Both the position numbers and the translations under genes were made by a program. A model generated the notes under the pieces. It did not search any database. It saw nothing but the letters and a program-made list of their open reading frames with translations, and was not told the DNA's origin. Positions 5,648 to 8,868 of a stretch of 8,868 nucleotides of DNA are shown piece after piece. The stretch's first letter is position 1. Each line of letters opens with the position of its first letter. The stretch is taken from contig JAAEQP010000594.1 of NCBI GenBank assembly GCA_024231375.1, positions 1 to 8,868 on the forward strand, written 5' to 3'. This DNA is from a bacterium. Lineage in GTDB: Bacteria > Hydrogenedentota > Hydrogenedentia > Hydrogenedentiales > SLHB01.

Positions 5648-6982
5648 CTACTTTCGAACGCCCATCGCGGTCGTCAGACTGTAGTTGAACCCCAGGTCGC
5701 AGGCGTACTCCAACTCGAAGAAGTACGCCCCATACCCGGACTCGGGCGCCCGAACCCGCCCTCGGTACACGCCCGGTTTGCGCGGCGCGACGATCTGGCT
5801 CTTCCACGCGTCGCCAATCGTCATGCGGCGGAAGTCCTTCGTGTCCGCAACCGCACTCCAGGCCCGTACCGTCACCGGAGCCGACTCCGTCAGAATCTCG
5901 AACTCGCCGTTCTTCTTGATAGTCCACGAGAATCGAGGCATCTCCCGGTCCGCCAGAATGTGCGCGTAGAACGCCGTCAGAGCCCGCACCGGTCCCTCGT
6001 TGTCGAACTGGCCGTGGTCCGCATTCGGCTCGTAGCGGATGAATTTTGGTCCCTTCAACTCAGGGAAATAGAGCTTGGCTGCGTCCACCGTCCAGTACTC
6101 GTCGCCCGATCCCAGCAGAACCAGTTTCGGCAGCGTCAGATCCTCAATATAGGAATAGGGGTCCACGATCTTCCGCAGATCCGCCCCCTCCGGAGACTCC
6201 ACAAGGTCCATCAGGTTCATTTCTTTGTAGTCATTGACCTCTTCGCTGTAGTCGCCATAACACTCCCGCTGATACCGCATCTGCGGGGCCATGTTGAGCA
6301 CATCGATCACCTGAGGCGCAATCGCCACCACACGCGCGTCCACCGCCGCCGTGAGCCACGTCGTCCAACCCCGTTTCGACACCCCCGTCACCACGAACTC
6401 GTTTACCACCACCGGCGGTGTGAGATCCCGTACGCAGAACGCCTGCACCGCGTCCATGGCGCGCACCGCGCTCTTCACCATTGCCACCAGTACCGGCCAC
6501 GTAGAATCATCCGTTTCCACGTACTTGGCGAAGGTATACGCAATAATCTCGTCCTCGGTACGCCCCTCCTCTTCGCCCGTGAACACCAGCGGCTGGTTCG
6601 GTACGTTCTGCAACACCGACACCACCGATTTCGTCTGCTTGGCGATGGTCGCGAACCGTGCCGGCGCCTCCATAGGCGCTTCATCGGTGTGCTTGCCCCC
6701 GCCGATGTAGAGAAGCGACCCCTTCGACGCCACCTCGTCCGGTTTGATCACCGTCAGCCAATGCTCCCAGACCGCAGGCTTCGCATCCGCCCCCCGCCAC
6801 GTCTGCGACGTCAATCGAAGCACGAACGCCGTGTACCCATCTCCCTCGATCGCGCTGTGGAGCACGTATCCGAAGCTCGGGTCCGGCGCGCGCACATACT
6901 CCTCCAGCGGTCCCGCCGCCGCCGTCGACGCCAGTACCACCAGCAGCAGGCCAACCGCCAGCGCTTTGTGCCGATACCTCAT
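5648..6982 (-). CDS. Secreted PhoPQ-activated pathogenicity-related (PqaA) family hydrolase
   Basis: This 444-residue protein begins with a signal peptide (MRYRHK, a hydrophobic stretch 7-20, then Ala21-Ala-Ala23), so it is exported. The body matches the PqaA family, which has an alpha/beta-hydrolase core. Landmarks are EHWLTVIKP (73-81), LYIGGGKH (91-98), the nucleophile elbow GVSKRGWT (200-207) with Ser202, IAPQVIDVLNM (221-231), YGDYSEEVNDY (242-252), the acid loop GSGDEYW (291-297) with Asp294, and NADHGQ (320-325) with His323. Ser202-Asp294-His323 is a plausible catalytic triad. After about 350 comes a beta-rich C-terminal region. The family name comes from a Salmonella gene linked to antimicrobial peptide resistance; environmental homologues are numerous and their substrates unknown. 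AAGGAG (6999-6994) lies 11 nt before the ATG at 6982. The frame stays open upstream to 7423, but that part crosses repeats and lacks protein character. It ends 206 bp before the kinase-synthase gene. Confidence 0.87.
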   Translation of the reverse strand: MRYRHKALAVGLLLVVLASTAAAGPLEEYVRAPDPSFGYVLHSAIEGDGYTAFVLRLTSQTWRGADAKPAVWEHWLTVIKPDEVASKGSLLYIGGGKHTDEAPMEAPARFATIAKQTKSVVSVLQNVPNQPLVFTGEEEGRTEDEIIAYTFAKYVETDDSTWPVLVAMVKSAVRAMDAVQAFCVRDLTPPVVVNEFVVTGVSKRGWTTWLTAAVDARVVAIAPQVIDVLNMAPQMRYQRECYGDYSEEVNDYKEMNLMDLVESPEGADLRKIVDPYSYIEDLTLPKLVLLGSGDEYWTVDAAKLYFPELKGPKFIRYEPNADHGQFDNEGPVRALTAFYAHILADREMPRFSWTIKKNGEFEILTESAPVTVRAWSAVADTKDFRRMTIGDAWKSQIVAPRKPGVYRGRVRAPESGYGAYFFELEYACDLGFNYSLTTAMGVRK

Positions 6983-7061
6983 GATAGAACGATCTCCTTC
7001 CGGTCCCTTCGCGCGCCTCGACGAACGCCTTCTTGCGCCGTCGCTCTGAACCCATCCGAGA

Positions 7062-7091
7062 ATGATAGCCAACTCACCCTGCCCGAGGCAA
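7062..7091 (-). promoter_or_regulatory. Candidate promoter for the PqaA-family gene
   Basis: On the minus strand TTGCCT (7091-7086, 4/6) and TATCAT (7067-7062, 5/6) are 18 bp apart. Transcription would start near 7055 and give a leader of about 70 nt before the ATG at 6982. Confidence 0.42.
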
Positions 7092-7160
7092 CGCGGAGTG
7101 GGGGGGCGGAGCTGTGGCGCCGCCGAGGAATCATGCGCGCGTAAGAACAGAAGCGAAAAA

Positions 7161-7341
7161 CCGGGACTGTACCAAGCGGAGTCCGCCGTAGGCGGACGCA
7201 GACGGGACTGTCCCAGGTCTCTTTGTGGCCTGCGCGTGGCGAGGCGATACTCTTTCAACGGCTCCACTGACCCCAGCGAGTCCGCCGTAGGCGCACGAGA
7301 CGGGTCTGTTCCTAGCCTCTTTCGCGGTCTTCGCCTCCTCA
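7161..7341. repeat. Degenerate direct repeat with an embedded palindrome (2 copies plus a partial)
   Basis: Two copies of about 68 bp, at roughly 7175-7243 and 7275-7341, lie 99 bp apart. Each has AGTCCGCCGTAGGCG, then ACGGG(A/T)CTGT, then CTCTTT and a GG(C/T)CT(G/T)CGC segment. A partial unit (CGGGACTGT) is at 7162-7170. Copy 1 contains a perfect hairpin, GTCCGCC (7181-7187), loop GTA, GGCGGAC (7191-7197); in copy 2 (7280-7296) one stem base is changed. Copies are imperfect, non-coding and have no internal frame, as expected for an interspersed extragenic repeat decaying by mutation. Confidence 0.7.
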
Positions 7342-7402
7342 GCAGCCCAACTCTCCCAGACACTTGCCGCAACTTCGCTCGTAGCCCCGCCCTCCGCCCA
7401 CG

Positions 7403-7436
7403 AAAAAGGCCGGGCATCTCCAAGAGATGCCCGGCC
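7403..7436 (-). terminator. Strong intrinsic terminator of the prepilin-like gene
   Basis: Read on the minus strand, a perfect 13-bp stem (GGCCGGGCATCTC at 7436-7424, and its complement at 7420-7408) closes a TTG loop and is followed at once by five T residues (7407-7403). It lies 52 bp after the prepilin-like stop codon at 7489. This separates that gene's transcript from the PqaA-family gene. Confidence 0.93.
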
Positions 7437-7488
7437 CGGTCAAACTGCTTTCGTGAGAATACGTGCCTACTGGCTGTTGCCGCAGGGA

Positions 7489-8382
7489 CTAGAACAGAGT
7501 CATCGTTTCCGCGAAGGTCCGCGAGATCGGGAAGTCGCCCGGGTACCGAACGAAGGACACGTGACCGTCCATGTAGAGCACGTTAGCGCCGCCCGGCACG
7601 TGGTTGAACGACGCATAGTCGCCGCCCACTTCCGGGTTGATCTCATCAAACATCACCGGAAGCTCGGACTGGGCCATTGCCGTCGCGGCCGGATTGTTGA
7701 TGTCCGAAATCATGAAGCGTTCGACGCCTTCCCGAAGCCGGTAAAGGGTCACGTCGGCGAGTTCGATGTCGGCCTCGTATGCGCTGAAGTCCGACGACGT
7801 GCCGTTGGCAACCGCCGTGCTGGCGTCCGCTAGGGCGGGCACGACGTTGGTCTCCAACTCGCTGAGCAGGCCGGTGTAGCGCGCGTCAGAACCCAACACC
7901 GACGCGAGCGGGGAGTTCTGAACCGACGGGTCGGAGAAGACGAGGGTCTTGCTCATGGCCCAGGACAGATACAGGTAGGACTGCGGCCCCAGGTTGCACT
8001 GTCCAACGTTGCCTGCGGCGTCGACAAATGCGTCGTATGCCTGATCCGGGTTCACGTACGACGGGCAAATGAGGACATTTACATCCGTCAGATACTCCGG
8101 GTAGATGGCAGCACCGCACGGCGCGAGTTTGCTCGCGAAGTCGGTCTGTTCCGTGTCGCACAGCGCGCCCGAGAGGCGGCGGAGCGGCGGGAACTTCTCG
8201 CCCTTCGACTCGTTGGCGTACATCTTGAACACGATGCCGATCTGCTTCAGATTGTTCTGGCAGCTCGCGCGCCGCGCCGCTTCGCGCGCACGCGCCAGTG
8301 CCGGAAGGAGGATCGCTGCGAGAATACCGATGATGGCGATTACCACCAACAACTCGATCAGTGTGAATCCATGCTTCTTCAT
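7489..8382 (-). CDS. Prepilin-type N-terminal cleavage/methylation protein with H-x-DG C-terminal motif
   Basis: The 297-residue product starts [18 protein letters not shown]: a type IV prepilin leader cut by prepilin peptidase after Gly5, giving an N-terminal Phe that is methylated, with Glu10 as the conserved Glu+5 of the mature protein. Residues 6-30 are the hydrophobic helix that anchors it in the inner membrane and packs pseudopilins. [20 protein letters not shown] (30-49) and the C-terminal [17 protein letters not shown] (261-277) are typical of the large type II secretion-like H-X9-DG family of planctomycete-type bacteria; here 10 residues separate His261 from Asp272-Gly273. The middle is a globular domain with several cysteines, of unknown function. 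The ATG at 8382 has AAAGGGA (8397-8391) at 8-nt spacing. A start at 8400 has no ribosome-binding site and would put six extra residues before the leader. It is a single-gene unit with its own promoter and terminator, and no assembly genes are nearby. Confidence 0.93.
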   Translation of the reverse strand: MKKHGFTLIELLVVIAIIGILAAILLPALARAREAARRASCQNNLKQIGIVFKMYANESKGEKFPPLRRLSGALCDTEQTDFASKLAPCGAAIYPEYLTDVNVLICPSYVNPDQAYDAFVDAAGNVGQCNLGPQSYLYLSWAMSKTLVFSDPSVQNSPLASVLGSDARYTGLLSELETNVVPALADASTAVANGTSSDFSAYEADIELADVTLYRLREGVERFMISDINNPAATAMAQSELPVMFDEINPEVGGDYASFNHVPGGANVLYMDGHVSFVRYPGDFPISRTFAETMTLF

Positions 8383-8540
8383 TGCATTGGTCCCTTTCAT
8401 TCGTCACGGATTAGGAAAAGCGAAAAGGGCAGTCTGCCGCCTACGGGACGAGAGACCCGCGCCCTCTCCACGAATCACCCCCGCACAACCGCCCCCATAC
8501 TCCCTCTTGAGCCACAGCCGCGTCCCAATCCGGTGCTGGG

Positions 8541-8552
8541 CCTTGCGCAAGG
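8541..8552. promoter_or_regulatory. 12-bp perfect palindrome at the expected transcription start
   Basis: CCTTGCGCAAGG is a perfect palindrome 7 bp downstream of the -10 box of the prepilin-like promoter, covering the predicted start of transcription. That is a standard position for a repressor operator. No regulator can be assigned. Confidence 0.4.
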
Positions 8553-8559
8553 TCGCTGT

Positions 8560-8588
8560 ACACTAGCACAGGATGCGCCGAATGTCAA
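8560..8588 (-). promoter_or_regulatory. Sigma70-type promoter of the prepilin-like gene
   Basis: The minus strand has a perfect TTGACA -35 (8588-8583), a 17-bp spacer and TAGTGT (8565-8560) preceded by TGC, an extended -10. This is the best promoter match in the window. Transcription would start near 8553, giving a leader of about 170 nt before the ATG at 8382. Confidence 0.65.
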
Positions 8589-8603
8589 TCCAAGAAGTTG
8601 ACA
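8583..8603. promoter_or_regulatory. Inverted repeat overlapping the -35 box
   Basis: TGTCAA (8583-8588) and TTGACA (8598-8603) are exact inverted copies with a 9-bp spacer. The left half is the -35 box of the prepilin-like promoter itself. It could be a dimeric regulator site or merely two opposed -35-like hexamers; the right-hand TTGACA has no matching -10 at 16-18 bp. Confidence 0.4.
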
Positions 8604-8675
8604 CAGCGCTTGCGCTTCTCGCAACCTCCTTTGCAAATGTAAACTATACGAATGAACTGATCGTCAACTCCCGGG

Positions 8676-8704
8676 TTCGCTTCTTGCAGGGGCTGTGGTA
8701 GAAT
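8676..8704 (+). promoter_or_regulatory. Candidate extended -10 promoter reading toward the right edge
   Basis: TAGAAT (8699-8704, 5/6) is preceded by TGG (extended -10), with a poor TTCGCT -35 at 17 bp (8676-8681). TGTGGTAGAATGG closely resembles the minus-strand TGTGGTATGCTGG before the dehydrogenase operon. It would serve a rightward gene starting near 8800. Confidence 0.33.
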
Positions 8705-8799
8705 GGCCTCGGTCGTGATGACATCGGTGGCAGCGGCCCGGCGTCCACGTGGGCGTGGTGCGGCCTGGGTCGTATGCTTCGGAGAGCGGCTGTACCTCT

Positions 8800-8868
8800 A
8801 TGCGCGACAGCAGGTTACATATCCTGATGATCGGTCCCGATAGCCGCCGAGTCCCATCGGCTCGTGGA
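8800..8868 (+). CDS. Possible N-terminus of a glycosyltransferase-like protein (cut by window edge)
   Basis: From the ATG at 8800 the frame is open for 23 codons to the end of the window. The translation contains LHILMIGPDSR (residues 6-16), which resembles the first beta-strand and loop of GT-B glycosyltransferases (family 4 types often begin RILMIGP). A candidate promoter lies about 100 bp upstream. The ribosome-binding site is weak (GGAGAG at 8781-8786, 13 nt away), and 23 codons are too few to prove coding. This is a suggestion, not a firm call. Confidence 0.3.
   Translation, partial: MRDSRLHILMIGPDSRRVPSARG

Larger units (their letters stand above)
6983..7402. other. Non-coding spacer upstream of the PqaA-family gene
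   Basis: I find no convincing gene in this 420-bp stretch; the open frames crossing it consist of low-complexity Arg/Pro/Ser-rich translations. It holds the PqaA-gene ribosome-binding site, a candidate promoter (7062-7091), a G-run (7100-7106) and a degenerate palindromic repeat (7161-7341). Confidence 0.6.
8383..8799. other. Non-coding region upstream of the prepilin-like gene
   Basis: No credible gene lies in this 417-bp stretch; a 46-codon frame at about 8703 has no homology I recognise and overlaps a candidate promoter. It holds a leader of about 170 nt for the prepilin-like gene, the promoter and palindromes listed separately, and an AT-richer part (about 8630-8668). Confidence 0.55.

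Noticed and set aside
5321..7144. 607-codon plus-strand frame
   Set aside because: It spans parts of two clear minus-strand genes and their spacer, and its translation is Arg/His/Pro-rich without recognisable domains. It is a shadow despite its length.
6983..7423. Upstream extension of the PqaA-family frame by 147 residues
   Set aside because: It crosses the repeat and a promoter-like region, lacks protein character, and would bury the signal peptide that follows the ATG at 6982.
8703..8841. 46-codon plus-strand frame starting at the ATG within the TAGAATGG motif
   Set aside because: The ATG is inside the candidate -10 region, there is no ribosome-binding site, and the translation has no recognisable features.

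Overview
The window is GC-rich and bacterial, with nearly all genes on the minus strand. The set suggests an environmental bacterium of the Planctomycetota / Lentisphaerota / Hydrogenedentota sort: an orphan prepilin-like protein with an H-x-DG type C-terminus, a secreted PhoPQ-activated pathogenicity-related (PqaA) family hydrolase, an alginate-export-type outer-membrane protein, two medium-chain dehydrogenases and interspersed GC-rich palindromic repeats. This placement is inferred from gene content only; there is no rRNA or other phylogenetic marker gene here.

Layout, left to right. (1) 1-626, minus: N-terminal 208 residues of an exported alginate-export-like porin, cut by the left edge. 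(2) 627-906: divergent promoter region. (3) 907-1410, plus: CYTH-domain protein (class IV adenylate cyclase-like). It converges on (4) 2487-3536 and 1423-2460, minus: a probable two-gene operon of zinc-dependent dehydrogenases, the first close to galactitol-1-phosphate 5-dehydrogenase, the second an L-iditol/threonine-dehydrogenase-like paralogue with an altered cofactor loop. (5) 3537-3821: palindrome-rich spacer. (6) 3822-5441, minus: one continuous reading frame fusing a shikimate kinase-like domain to a complete chorismate synthase. (7) 5442-5647: spacer with a perfect 16-bp palindrome just upstream of the fusion gene. (8) 5648-6982, minus: secreted PqaA-family protein. (9) 6983-7488: non-coding, with a degenerate repeat in 2-3 copies and a textbook intrinsic terminator. 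(10) 7489-8382, minus: prepilin-like protein. (11) 8383-8799: non-coding, with a good sigma70-type promoter and operator-like palindromes. (12) 8800-8868, plus: possible first 23 codons of a glycosyltransferase-like gene.

How they work together. The porin, the two polyol/sugar-type dehydrogenases and the secreted hydrolase fit a carbohydrate-degrading lifestyle, but they are separate transcription units and no shared pathway can be shown. The fusion gene serves aromatic amino acid synthesis and looks unrelated to its neighbours. The most unusual features are the kinase-synthase fusion, which skips the intermediate EPSP synthase step and has substitutions in its kinase half, and the operator-like palindromes near promoters. 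I see no CRISPR array, phage, transposase, defence system, tRNA or rRNA.
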